Of a stretch of 64,000 nt of DNA, positions 1-9,200 are shown one piece after another (position 1 is the stretch's first letter; each line of letters opens with the position of its first letter). Both the position numbers and the translations under genes were made by a program. Where the stretch lies: the NCBI GenBank assembly GCA_001874335.1, contig MPDE01000003.1:62001-126000 (forward strand). The letters run 5' to 3'. Under the pieces are notes generated by a model that was given only the letters and a program-made list of their open reading frames with translations, was not told the DNA's origin and ran no database searches. Source of the DNA: Bacteroidetes bacterium MedPE-SWsnd-G2. Lineage in GTDB: Bacteria > Bacteroidota > Bacteroidia > Flavobacteriales > Flavobacteriaceae.

Positions 1-385
1 CTAACTCATAAGTAGAGCCGTCTTCATCAGATGAAACTGCACGACTAAAATAAGGCACTGTCATTACTACAGAGTCCAATTCGACATTATCACCAAATGA
101 TGGATCTAAAACCGTAGTGTTTAGCTGAGATACAAATGTTGAGGTTGTTTTTCCATAAGTTGGATCGTCTAAAATTCCTATTTGATTTACCGGTAAATTA
201 TTAGTTTGAACAGGGTCTAACTTATAAGTGTATGCCGTTACATCAAACAGAGAATCGTTTGTGATGAAGTTTGTTTCACCAACAATATCTGTTCCAATAC
301 TCGAAAAATCTTCGTCGCATGCGATAAATGATGTTAATACACCAACACATACTATGTATTTCAGGGCAAGTTTAATCTTTTTCAT
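1..385 (-). CDS. DUF4270 family lipoprotein, 3' end outside window
   Basis: The reading frame starts at an ATG whose complement lies at 383-385 and is open to the left edge, so only the first 128 residues are visible. The N-terminus is a lipoprotein signal peptide ending in a lipobox around SFIAC, followed by the acidic run DED. The next part (a GTDIVGE-like segment, then a region naming displacement of 'DDPTYGKTTS') matches what I know of the DUF4270 family, Bacteroidota outer-membrane lipoproteins of unknown function. It starts 9 bases after the stop of the GT5-like gene and is probably its operon partner; this pairing is common in flavobacteria. The function is unknown. The family call rests on recall of the pattern, not on a search. 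Confidence 0.75.
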   Translation of the reverse strand, partial: MKKIKLALKYIVCVGVLTSFIACDEDFSSIGTDIVGETNFITNDSLFDVTAYTYKLDPVQTNNLPVNQIGILDDPTYGKTTSTFVSQLNTTVLDPSFGDNVELDSVVMTVPYFSRAVSSDEDGSTYEL

Positions 386-394
386 TGCTTGTTT

Positions 395-1204
395 TTAGCT
401 TAATACTTTTGTTTGGTAAAATTCAGTATAAGGTTCAGCAAATTCGTCAATAGGGAAAAAATCTAGTACCGGTTTATCACAAGCATTTAAATGTGACTCA
501 ATCTCTTCAGGTAATTCTTCAGAACCCTTAATTAGAGCGTCAGAATGATCTATAGCAACCTTCATTAAGTTGTTATAGGTTGGTTTTTCTAGAGGCTTAA
601 TGGCGTCTTTGTCAATATTGTCAAACGTTACTTTGTTAACCATATTGCTATCTAACGTACCATCAAAGCTTTGATTGTATATTGAAGTCACAATTTTACT
701 TTCTGTAAAAAGAGGTTCGTCTTTGTAAAACTGCTTTAAGTAAAGCGGTAATAAAGAGGCTAACCATCCATTAACATGAATAATATCTGGAGACCAGTTT
801 AATTTTTTAACGGTTTCGATAACACCTTTAGCAAAGAATATCGCTCTTTCATCATTGTCTGGAAATAATTTTCCATTCTCATCAGTTAGCGTTGCCTTTC
901 TTTTAAAGTACTCTTCATTGTCTATAAAATAAACTTGGATTCTTTCCTTAGGAATGGAAGCAACTTTAATTATAAGAGGCATGTCAAGGTCGTTTATAAC
1001 CAAGTTAATCCCAGATAATCTAATGACTTCGTGAAGTTGATGTCTACGCTCATTGATATTTCCATATCTCGGCATAAATATGCGAATTTGCCCTCCTTGC
1101 TTGTTTACCATTTTTGGAGCTTCAAATGACATTGAAGAAATCTCTGTTTCAGGTAAATATGGGACTACTTCTGAAGATACGTATAAAATCCTCTTATCTT
1201 TCAT
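395..1204 (-). CDS. Shortened glycogen/starch synthase-like protein (GT5 N-terminal domain only)
   Basis: This 269-residue protein begins with the GT5 Rossmann start (MKDKRILYVSSEVVPY) and includes a segment IIHVNGWLASLLPLYLK that aligns with the HDW-containing part of GlgA. Bacterial GlgA is about 480 residues, so the whole C-terminal GT-B domain is missing. The GlgA substrate motif KTGGL is also absent: the sequence after VVPY reads LPETEISSMSFEAPK. Such short forms are common in flavobacteria and are annotated as glycogen synthase, but catalysis is doubtful. I chose the ATG at 1204 rather than 1240 because residues 1-12 of the longer form are not family-like and a TAnnTTTG element lies at 1242-1249 on this strand. 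It is divergent from panC and followed by the DUF4270 gene. Confidence 0.8.
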   Translation of the reverse strand: MKDKRILYVSSEVVPYLPETEISSMSFEAPKMVNKQGGQIRIFMPRYGNINERRHQLHEVIRLSGINLVINDLDMPLIIKVASIPKERIQVYFIDNEEYFKRKATLTDENGKLFPDNDERAIFFAKGVIETVKKLNWSPDIIHVNGWLASLLPLYLKQFYKDEPLFTESKIVTSIYNQSFDGTLDSNMVNKVTFDNIDKDAIKPLEKPTYNNLMKVAIDHSDALIKGSEELPEEIESHLNACDKPVLDFFPIDEFAEPYTEFYQTKVLS

Positions 1205-1241
1205 AGATGTTAATTTGTTGAAATTGAAAATAAAAAACATG

Positions 1242-1249
1242 CAAAATTA
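1242..1249 (-). promoter_or_regulatory. Candidate -7 element for the GT5-like/DUF4270 operon
   Basis: The minus strand reads TAATTTTG, matching the Bacteroidota -7 consensus TAnnTTTG. Transcription would start near 1236, giving a leader of about 30 bases before the ATG at 1204. I see no TTG at the expected -33 spacing, so this is a one-box match only. Confidence 0.4.
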
Positions 1250-1280
1250 CAAAAATTTATGCTAATTGCCCGTAATATAT

Positions 1281-1288
1281 TAATTTTG
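1281..1288 (+). promoter_or_regulatory. Candidate -7 element for panC
   Basis: TAATTTTG matches TAnnTTTG, and the predicted start near 1294 is about 20 bases before the panC ATG. The nearest upstream TTG (1266-1268) is only 12 bases away, shorter than the usual spacer of about 17-23, so the -33 box is not convincing. Confidence 0.4.
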
Positions 1289-1313
1289 CACCCTGTTAAT
1301 TTTTTGCCAATAG

Positions 1314-2162
1314 ATGGTTGTATTCAAGAAAAAGAGTGATTTAATCGCTTATTTGTCGTCAAATTTTGATTCAAATTCAAGTATTGGATTTGTGCCAACT
1401 ATGGGTGCTTTGCATCAAGGGCATTTGTCATTAATCCAAAAAGCACTGGATGATAACGAATTAGCTGTGGTTAGCATTTTTGTGAATCCTACTCAATTTG
1501 ATAATCCAAACGATTTAGTGGCATATCCCAGAACATTAGAGACTGATGTTGAATTGCTAAAAACTTTGTCTAATGATATTGTGGTTTATTCTCCTAATGC
1601 AGAGGATATCTATGGCGATGAAGTTGTAGCTTCTAATTTTAGCTTCGGCGGATTGGAAAATGAAATGGAAGGTCAATTTAGGACAGGACATTTTGACGGT
1701 GTTGGTACTATTGTAAAACGCTTATTTGAAATTGTAAGACCAACAAATGCTTATTTCGGTGAAAAGGATTTTCAGCAATTAGCAATTATTAGGCACATGG
1801 TAAAACAGCATGGTTTGCCAGTTACTATAGTAGGTTGTCCAATCTTTAGAGAAGATGATGGGTTGGCTATGAGTTCAAGAAATGTGAGATTGACAGAAAA
1901 TCAGCGAGATACAGCGCCGTTTATTTATAAAACTTTGTTGACTGCCAAAACAAAGTTTGGCACAGAAAGTGTTACTAAAATCAATGAATGGGTTAACACC
2001 AAATTCTCTAAAGTCGAAGCTTTAAACTTAGAGTACTTTGTTATTGCAGATGAGAATACGCTTAAGCCTATTGAAGAAAAAAAAGAACAATCAAAATATC
2101 GTGCATTTATTGCCGTTTATGCTGGAGATATTAGACTAATAGATAATATCGCCTTAAATTAA
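1314..2162 (+). CDS. panC: Pantothenate synthetase
   Basis: PanC joins pantoate and beta-alanine using ATP in the cytoplasm, the last step of pantothenate (vitamin B5, CoA precursor) synthesis. The 282 residues fit the family length. Visible motifs are [10 protein letters not shown] (residues 28-37, the HIGH-type nucleotide-binding signature), FVNPTQF, the [17 protein letters not shown] block, [12 protein letters not shown] and the KMSKS-like stretch MSSRN. It is followed after 13 bases by panD, which makes its beta-alanine substrate, so the two form a functional pair. The 109-base gap to the divergent GT5-like gene carries candidate promoters in both directions. Confidence 0.97.
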   Translation: MVVFKKKSDLIAYLSSNFDSNSSIGFVPTMGALHQGHLSLIQKALDDNELAVVSIFVNPTQFDNPNDLVAYPRTLETDVELLKTLSNDIVVYSPNAEDIYGDEVVASNFSFGGLENEMEGQFRTGHFDGVGTIVKRLFEIVRPTNAYFGEKDFQQLAIIRHMVKQHGLPVTIVGCPIFREDDGLAMSSRNVRLTENQRDTAPFIYKTLLTAKTKFGTESVTKINEWVNTKFSKVEALNLEYFVIADENTLKPIEEKKEQSKYRAFIAVYAGDIRLIDNIALN

Positions 2163-2163
2163 T

Positions 2164-2171
2164 TATCTTTG
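2164..2171 (+). promoter_or_regulatory. Candidate -7 element giving a leaderless panD transcript
   Basis: TATCTTTG matches TAnnTTTG and ends only four bases before the panD ATG. If used, the transcript would start at or next to the start codon, that is, it would be leaderless. It overlaps the end of panC (stop at 2160-2162). No -33 box is apparent, so use as a promoter is inferred. Confidence 0.35.
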
Positions 2172-2175
2172 CCCT

Positions 2176-2526
2176 ATGCAAGTTCACGTTGTAAAATCTA
2201 AAATTCACCGCGTAAAAGTTACTGGTGCTGACCTTAATTATATTGGAAGTATAACCATAGATGAAGATCTTATGGATGCCGCAAATATTATACAAGGCGA
2301 AAAGGTTCAAATTGTTAATAATGACAATGGAGAGCGTTTAGAAACCTATGCTATTCCAGGACCTCGAAATAGTGGTGAAATCACTCTAAATGGTGCAGCA
2401 GCAAGAAAAGTGGCTGTTGGAGACACACTTATTTTGATAACTTATGCCGTTCTTGAATTTGAAGAAGCAAAAACGTTTAAGCCTTCATTGGTGTTTCCTG
2501 ATGAAGCTACAAACCTTCTAAAATAA
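2176..2526 (+). CDS. panD: Aspartate 1-decarboxylase proenzyme
   Basis: PanD decarboxylates L-aspartate to beta-alanine, the second substrate of the panC product. The 116-residue chain is family-typical. The self-cleavage pair Gly24-Ser25 is present in YIGSITID; cleavage there would create the pyruvoyl cofactor on Ser25. The block [19 protein letters not shown] is also characteristic. It follows panC by 13 bases and precedes a membrane-protein gene by two bases, so all three may be cotranscribed, although a separate promoter element just before the ATG is possible. Confidence 0.97.
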   Translation: MQVHVVKSKIHRVKVTGADLNYIGSITIDEDLMDAANIIQGEKVQIVNNDNGERLETYAIPGPRNSGEITLNGAAARKVAVGDTLILITYAVLEFEEAKTFKPSLVFPDEATNLLK

Positions 2527-2528
2527 TA

Positions 2529-3491
2529 ATGTTGAAGCCATCAGTTAAAAAAGTCATTAAAATCGGTTTGCCGATAGTATTGGCTATTTTTTTTGGATGG
2601 TACTCATTTTCAAAAGTTCCCCTATCACAGCTAACGCCTTATTTTAAAACGGCCAATTACGGCTGGATTATGTTGGGTATGTGTTGTGGTTTACTGAGTC
2701 ACTTGTCACGTGCTTATCGCTGGAAATATTTAATTGAACCTTTGGGGTATAGATTGAGACTTCCTAATAGTATTATGGCTGTTTTTATCACCTATCTTGC
2801 TAATTATGGCGTGCCACGATCTGGCGAGGTGTTAAGGGCAGGGGTAATTACTAATTATGAAGGAGTGCCTTTTGAAAAAGGATTTGGAACCATAGTTGCT
2901 GAACGCGTTGCAGATTTGATAGTCCTTTTGGGTATCATCGGGTTTACTTTGTTGTACGAATACGATTTTATAATTTCCATTTTTGAAAAATTAGTAAGTT
3001 CTAAAAACTTGATTTATATCGGTGTTGCAGGAATTGTCCTTTTGATTTTAGGATTTATTTTTATTCAGAAAAGCCAATCGTTTATTGCGGTTAAAATTAA
3101 AACCTTTGTCAGCGGGCTTTTAGAAGGCGTGTTGAGTATTTTTAAAATGAAGCATAAATGGGCTTTTATAGCTCATACCTTATTTATTTGGGCAATGTAT
3201 CTTTTAATGTTTTACATAACCACATTTGCTATAGCAGATTTAGGAGATGTCTCAGCAGGAGCTGTGTTGATTGGATTCATTTCTGCTAGTTTTACAATAG
3301 CAGCAACAAACGGAGGGGTGGCAGTTTACCCATTAGCAGTGGCTGCGGCATTTTCGTTATTTGATATTCCAGAAACACCCAGCATAGCTTTTGGTTGGAT
3401 CATGTGGTCCTCTCAAACCATAATGATTATTATTTTCGGAGTACTTTCGTTTATTTATTTACCGATTTACAACAGAAAGCCAATTAATTAG
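2529..3491 (+). CDS. Lysylphosphatidylglycerol synthase TM-region (YbhN/UPF0104-like) membrane protein
   Basis: This 320-residue protein is almost entirely hydrophobic with about seven or eight predicted membrane segments, beginning with a positive N-terminus and a helix at residues 12-27. The block around residues 85-110 (ANYGVPRSGEVLRAGV, then AERVADLIVL) is the signature of the flippase-like LPG-synthase transmembrane family (AglD/YbhN). These proteins are thought to move or sense polar lipids; there is no soluble aminoacyl-transferase domain here, so it is not MprF itself. It starts two bases after the panD stop. The substrate is unknown. Confidence 0.88.
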   Translation: MLKPSVKKVIKIGLPIVLAIFFGWYSFSKVPLSQLTPYFKTANYGWIMLGMCCGLLSHLSRAYRWKYLIEPLGYRLRLPNSIMAVFITYLANYGVPRSGEVLRAGVITNYEGVPFEKGFGTIVAERVADLIVLLGIIGFTLLYEYDFIISIFEKLVSSKNLIYIGVAGIVLLILGFIFIQKSQSFIAVKIKTFVSGLLEGVLSIFKMKHKWAFIAHTLFIWAMYLLMFYITTFAIADLGDVSAGAVLIGFISASFTIAATNGGVAVYPLAVAAAFSLFDIPETPSIAFGWIMWSSQTIMIIIFGVLSFIYLPIYNRKPIN

Positions 3492-3575
3492 GTTGTTTAG
3501 ACTAATTTTTTTTAAAAATTAGAGGGCTTAAATTTATTTTTTACCTTGCCAACTTATTGAAATAAATCAACCACT

Positions 3576-4724
3576 ATGTCCAAATCTTATATTCTAATTC
3601 TTTTTCTTTTTGTAAGTCTGTCGTCTAATGCACAAGCAATTTTTGAGTCTGTTTATTCTGAAAAATTAGGTGCTGATAGAGAAATTAAAGTCATGCTTCC
3701 TCGAGGATACTCTAATGAAGATGATAAAAGATATCCGGTAATTTATGTGTTTGATGGAGACTATCTTTTTGAGCCTGTGTCTGGTGATGTAGATTATTTC
3801 TCTTATTGGGAAGATATGCCTGAAGCTATTGTTGTTGGTGTGAAACAAGCAGAATCGAGAGATGAAGATTGTTTTTATTCCGAACAAAATTCTATGCCAG
3901 TTGAAACGGGAGCTTCATTTTTTGAGTTTGTTGGATTTGAATTGGTGTCATACATTGATAAAACGTATAAAACCGAAGTGTTTAGAGTGGCTTTAGCGCA
4001 TGGTAAAACTGCAAATTTCATTAATTATTTCTTGTTAAAACCGCAGCCGTTGTTTAACGCTTACATAGTATTGAGTCCAGATTTAGCTCCAAATATGGAT
4101 GCTTACATTACAGAAAGTGTTCAAAATATGGAGTCAAAAGTGTTTTACTATATGGCGACATCTACTAACGACGTTAAGCGATTAAAAGAAGAAACTACAA
4201 GTTTTAACACCAATCTTGAAGGTGTAGATAATAAAAACTTTCTTTATAATTTTGATACGTTTGACGGACCATCTCATTATTCTTTACCAGCACATGCTAT
4301 ACCTAAAGCTATAGAAAGTATTTTTCTTGTCTTCCAACCAATCAGTAAAAAAGAGTATAAAGAAACCATCCTTAAGTTAGAAGGCTCTCCAGTTGAATAT
4401 TTATTAGAAAAGTATAGCACTATTGAAGAATTGTTTGGCATCGATAAGCAAATATTAATAAATGATTTTAAAGCTATCGCAGCCGCAATTAAGAAAACAG
4501 AGAAGTTTGAATATTTTGAAGAATTAGGAAAGATCGCAAGAAAAGAATATCCTGATGCCTTGTTAGGACATTACTATTTAGCTCGTTTTTATGAAGAATC
4601 AGGAGAACCTAAAAAGGCAATGAAAACGTATAGGTCGGCGTATGTGTTAAATGAAATTGGTGGCTTGACAAAGGATATGATGTTGGAGCGCGCTGATAAT
4701 ATTAAAGCAGATTTTGGATATTAA
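3576..4724 (+). CDS. Exported alpha/beta-hydrolase (esterase-family) protein, nucleophile apparently lost
   Basis: The 382-residue protein has a Sec signal peptide (cleavage near SNAQA), an N-terminal esterase-like domain (KVMLPRGYSNEDDKRYPVIY, then DGDYLF) and a helical C-terminal part with a TPR-like unit (residues 325-375, HYYLARFYEESGEPKKAMK). It resembles enterochelin-esterase/antigen-85-like hydrolases. In that fold the elbow normally reads GHSxGG; here the equivalent segment is ALAHGKTANF, with glycine where the serine should be. A candidate histidine survives in GPSHYSLP. Its stop overlaps the radA start as TAATG, indicating translational coupling. It may be a non-catalytic binding protein; the true role is unknown. 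Confidence 0.75.
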   Translation: MSKSYILILFLFVSLSSNAQAIFESVYSEKLGADREIKVMLPRGYSNEDDKRYPVIYVFDGDYLFEPVSGDVDYFSYWEDMPEAIVVGVKQAESRDEDCFYSEQNSMPVETGASFFEFVGFELVSYIDKTYKTEVFRVALAHGKTANFINYFLLKPQPLFNAYIVLSPDLAPNMDAYITESVQNMESKVFYYMATSTNDVKRLKEETTSFNTNLEGVDNKNFLYNFDTFDGPSHYSLPAHAIPKAIESIFLVFQPISKKEYKETILKLEGSPVEYLLEKYSTIEELFGIDKQILINDFKAIAAAIKKTEKFEYFEELGKIARKEYPDALLGHYYLARFYEESGEPKKAMKTYRSAYVLNEIGGLTKDMMLERADNIKADFGY

Positions 4725-6085
4725 TGGCTAAAGTTAAAACCACCTTTTTTTGTCAGAATTGCGGAAGTCAGTTTGCCAAATGGCAGGGGCAATGTACGTC
4801 ATGCAAAAACTGGAATACACTGGTTGAGGAGATCATTGAAAAAGAGGACAAGAAAAACTGGAATCCGAATGTTTCAACCGTTAAAAAACGAAATTCAAAA
4901 CCGTTAAAAGTTCAGGAAATTGATAGCGCTCAAGACGCACGATTGGTAACATTGGATAATGAATTTAATCGTGTTTTAGGTGGTGGTGTTGTTCCTGGGT
5001 CAATGATATTATTAGGAGGAGAACCCGGTATAGGAAAGAGTACTTTATTACTTCAAATAGCACTCACTTTACCTTTTAAAACACTTTATGTTTCAGGTGA
5101 AGAAAGTCAGAAACAAATTAAAATGCGTGCTGAGCGCATAAACCCTGAAAGCGATTTTTGCTACATTCTTACCGAAACAAAAACTCAAAACATCTTTAAA
5201 CAAATTGAAGATTTAGAACCTGATGTTTTAATTATAGACTCTATTCAAACGCTTCATAGTGATTATATAGAATCATCGGCAGGATCGATTTCTCAAATTA
5301 AAGAGTGTACTTCAGAATTAATCAAATTTGCAAAAGAAACCGCAACCCCTGTAATTTTAATTGGGCATATTACTAAAGATGGTCATATTGCTGGGCCGAA
5401 AATTCTGGAGCATATGGTAGATACCGTACTTCAGTTTGAAGGGGATAGAAATCATGTGTTTAGAATTTTAAGAGCGAATAAAAACAGATTTGGCTCTACT
5501 AACGAATTAGGAATCTATGAGATGCAAGGTTCTGGTTTAAGAGAAGTTTCTAATCCTTCAGAAATCTTAATCACTAAAAAGGATGGAGATTTAAGCGGGA
5601 ATGCTATTGCAGCGACACTTGAAGGAATGCGCCCTCTTATGGTTGAAGTACAAGCGTTGGTAAGCACAGCTGTTTATGGGACACCTCAAAGAAGCGCTAC
5701 AGGTTTCAATGTAAAACGCCTAAATATGTTACTGGCCGTTTTAGAAAAAAGAGCAGGGTTTAGATTAGGCGCTAAAGATGTGTTTTTAAATATTACGGGA
5801 GGAATAACTGTTGATGATCCCGCTATTGATTTGGCTGTGGTTGCATCTATTTTGTCTTCAAATGAAGATGAACCTCTGCTAAGTAACTTTTGTTTTGCTG
5901 CCGAAGTTGGTCTGTCTGGAGAAATTAGGCCGGTACAGCGGGTAGAGCAAAGAATTTTGGAAGCTGAAAAATTAGGGTTTTCAACCATTTTTGTTTCTAA
6001 ATACAATAAGATTAGTTTAAAGAATACTGCAATCCAGGTGAGATTACTTTCTAAAATTGAAGACCTAGTAGGTGTAATCGTATAG
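4724..6085 (+). CDS. radA: DNA repair protein RadA (Sms)
   Basis: RadA is a RecA-like helicase acting in branch migration during recombinational repair. The 453 residues carry, in order, a C4 zinc finger (Cys10, Cys13, Cys24, Cys27), a Walker A motif GEPGIGKST (residues 99-107), Walker B around DVLIIDSIQ (167-175), the RadA-specific KNRFG motif (253-257) and a C-terminal Lon-protease-like domain. The ATG overlaps the previous stop by one base. All key residues are intact. Confidence 0.97.
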   Translation: MAKVKTTFFCQNCGSQFAKWQGQCTSCKNWNTLVEEIIEKEDKKNWNPNVSTVKKRNSKPLKVQEIDSAQDARLVTLDNEFNRVLGGGVVPGSMILLGGEPGIGKSTLLLQIALTLPFKTLYVSGEESQKQIKMRAERINPESDFCYILTETKTQNIFKQIEDLEPDVLIIDSIQTLHSDYIESSAGSISQIKECTSELIKFAKETATPVILIGHITKDGHIAGPKILEHMVDTVLQFEGDRNHVFRILRANKNRFGSTNELGIYEMQGSGLREVSNPSEILITKKDGDLSGNAIAATLEGMRPLMVEVQALVSTAVYGTPQRSATGFNVKRLNMLLAVLEKRAGFRLGAKDVFLNITGGITVDDPAIDLAVVASILSSNEDEPLLSNFCFAAEVGLSGEIRPVQRVEQRILEAEKLGFSTIFVSKYNKISLKNTAIQVRLLSKIEDLVGVIV

Positions 6086-6133
6086 TTTAAAATAGCTGAC
6101 TTTTTTACTCATTTTTAAATATCTATTTAGTAA

Positions 6134-6154
6134 TTGCTAATACTGTGTTAGCAA
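6134..6154 (+). repeat. Perfect inverted repeat in the radA-ileS gap
   Basis: TTGCTAA at 6134-6140 and TTAGCAA at 6148-6154 form a 7-bp stem with a 7-base loop; CTATT at 6123-6127 and AATAG at 6154-6158 could extend it with a bulge. It is not followed by a clear T tract, so it is a poor intrinsic terminator. The 146-base gap contains nothing else I can name. Confidence 0.4.
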
Positions 6155-6231
6155 ATAGCCATTTTTGAGTCATATCCTTATTCTTTTCTCAAAATTCATT
6201 AATTTCGCAGCTTATTAGAATTGTTGAAATA

Positions 6232-9200
6232 ATGAGTACGAAATTCACTGAATATAAAGGGCTTAATTTACCTAACGTAGCAAGCGAAATGCTAGGCTAT
6301 TGGGAAGCTAATTCAATTTTTGAAAAAAGTGTGGAAACCAGAGAAGGACAAAAGCCTTTTGTTTTTTTTGAAGGACCTCCATCAGCTAATGGTTTACCAG
6401 GTGTACACCATGTTTTAGCTCGTGCCATTAAAGATATTTTTCCGAGATATAAAACCATGAAAGGGTTTCAAGTAAAGCGTAAAGCTGGTTGGGATACACA
6501 TGGATTACCTATAGAATTAGGAGTTGAAAAGGAATTAGGCATAACCAAAGAAGATATTGGGAAAACTATTTCTGTAGAAGATTATAATGCAGCTTGTCGT
6601 AAAGCGGTAATGCGTTATACAGATGTTTGGAATGACCTAACTCAAAAAATGGGGTACTGGGTAAATATGGATGACCCATATATTACCTATGAACCAAAAT
6701 ACATGGAGAGTGTTTGGTGGTTGTTAAAGGAAATCTATAACAAATCGTTGTTGTATAAAGGGTATACTATTCAACCATATTCTCCAAAAGCAGGTACAGG
6801 ATTAAGTTCTCATGAGTTAAATCAGCCAGGTACTTACCAAGATGTTACAGATACTACCGTTGTTGCTCAGTTTAAAGCAAATGCTAACACACTACCAGAG
6901 TTTTTGCAAAATGAAGGAGATGTGCATTTCTTAGCTTGGACGACTACACCTTGGACCTTGCCTAGTAATACGGCCTTAACCGTGGGGCCCAAAATTGATT
7001 ATGTATTAGTAAAAACATTTAATCAATACACCTTTGAGCCAATAAACGTGGTTTTAGGAAAGCCTTTAGTTGCTAAACAGTTTTCTGGAAAGTTTGTTGC
7101 TGTAGAAAATGCAGAAGGTTTAGAAACATATTCCGCAGGAGATAAAAAGATTCCGTATTACGTGGTTAAAGCGTTTAAAGGTAAAGACTTGGTGGATATC
7201 ACCTACGAACAATTATTGCCTTATGCCTTGCCAAATGACAATCCAGAAAATGCTTTTAGAATCATTTCTGGGGATTTTGTAACAACAGAAGACGGCACAG
7301 GAATTGTACATACAGCGCCAACTTTTGGTGCAGATGATGCAATGGTTGCAAAACAAGCCAAGCCAGAAGTCCCTCCAATGTTGGTTAAAGATGAAAATGA
7401 CAACTTGGTTCCTTTGGTGAATCTACAAGGAAAGTTTAGACCAGAAATGGCTGAATTTGCTGGGAAGTATGTAAAGAATGAGTATTACGCAGATGACGAA
7501 GTTCCAGACAAATCTGTAGATGTAGAACTTGCCATAAAATTAAAAGAAGAAAACAAGGCCTTTAAGGTTGAAAAATATAAGCATAGTTACCCAAATTGTT
7601 GGAGAACCGATAAACCAATCTTATACTACCCATTAGATTCTTGGTTTATTAAGGTAACCGATGTAAAGGATAGGATGCATGAGTTAAATACAACCATTAA
7701 CTGGAAACCGAAATCAACTGGTGAAGGTCGATTTGGAAATTGGCTAGCAAATGCAAACGATTGGAATTTATCACGTTCAAGATATTGGGGAATACCATTA
7801 CCAATCTGGAGAACTGAAGATAGAAAGGAAGAAATCTGTATCGGCTCTGTTGAAGAATTAAAAGCAGAGATGGCTAAAGCGGTTGAGGCTGGAGTGATGT
7901 CTGAAGACATTTTTGCAGATTTTGAAGTAGGAAACAATTCCGAAGAAAACTATGCCAAGTTAGATTTGCATAAAAACATAGTGGATGCCATTGTTTTAGT
8001 TTCAGATTCTGGTCAACCTATGAAACGTGAAAGCGACTTAATTGATGTTTGGTTTGATTCGGGTTCAATGCCCTATGCACAATGGCATTACCCGTTTGAA
8101 AATAAAGAATTGATAGATGAAAATAAAACATTCCCTGCCGATTTTATTGCAGAAGGTGTAGATCAAACAAGAGGTTGGTTTTATACACTTCACGCTATTG
8201 GTACAATGGTTTTTGATTCGGTAGCCTATAAAAATGTAGTGTCTAACGGATTAGTTTTAGATAAAAACGGGCAGAAAATGTCTAAGCGTTTAGGAAACGC
8301 GACAGATCCGTTTGAAACCTTAGAAACTTATGGTGCAGATGCCACAAGATGGTACATGATAAGTAATGCTAACCCTTGGGATAACTTAAAATTTGACTTA
8401 GAAGGGATAGAGGAAGTGAAGCGTAAGTTCTTCGGAACCTTATATAATACGTATAATTTCTTTGCTTTATATACCAATTTAGATGGGTTTAAATATGCTG
8501 AAGATGAGATAGAAATTAGTCAACGTCCCGAAATTGACCGTTGGATTTTATCAGAATTAAACACTTTGGTTAAAAAGGTAGATGAATTTTATGCAGCCTA
8601 TGAGCCAACAAAAGCGGCAAGAGCTATTTCAGATTTTACCCAGGATTATTTAAGTAACTGGTATGTAAGATTATGTAGAAGGCGTTTTTGGAAAGGTGAA
8701 TATGAAGCAGATAAGATTTCGGCATATCAGACGTTATACACCTGCATGGAAACTATTGCAAAATTGGGAGCGCCAATAGCACCATTTTTCATGGATAAAT
8801 TGTACTTAGATTTAAATAAAGTTACAGGTAAAGAGACCTTTGAAAGTGTTCATTTAGCCAATTTCCCTGTTTATAATGCCTCTTTAGTAGATAAAACTTT
8901 AGAGCGCAAAATGGAAAATGCACAAACCATTTCATCTTTGGTATTATCACTAAGAGCTAAGGAGATGATTAAGGTGCGTCAACCATTGCAAAAGATAATG
9001 ATACCGGTTGATAGCGAGCAACAAAAAGAAGAAATTGAAGCGGTTTCAGGTTTGATAAAACACGAGGTTAATGTGAAGGAAATTGAACTTCTACATGACG
9101 CTTCAGATATATTAGTAAAGCAAATAAAACCAAACTTCAAAGTTTTAGGACCACGTTTTGGTAAAGACATGAAAGCTGTTGCTCAGTCAATTAGAGAATT

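Noticed and set aside
395-1204. Frameshifted or truncated glgA pseudogene
   Set aside because: The stop is followed at once by the next gene and no remnant of the C-terminal domain is seen in any frame; the short form recurs in flavobacteria, so it is a normal gene of reduced size.
6086-6231. T-box leader for ileS
   Set aside because: No T-box consensus (the AGGGUGGNACCGCG-type block) is present, and the class is not typical for this phylum.
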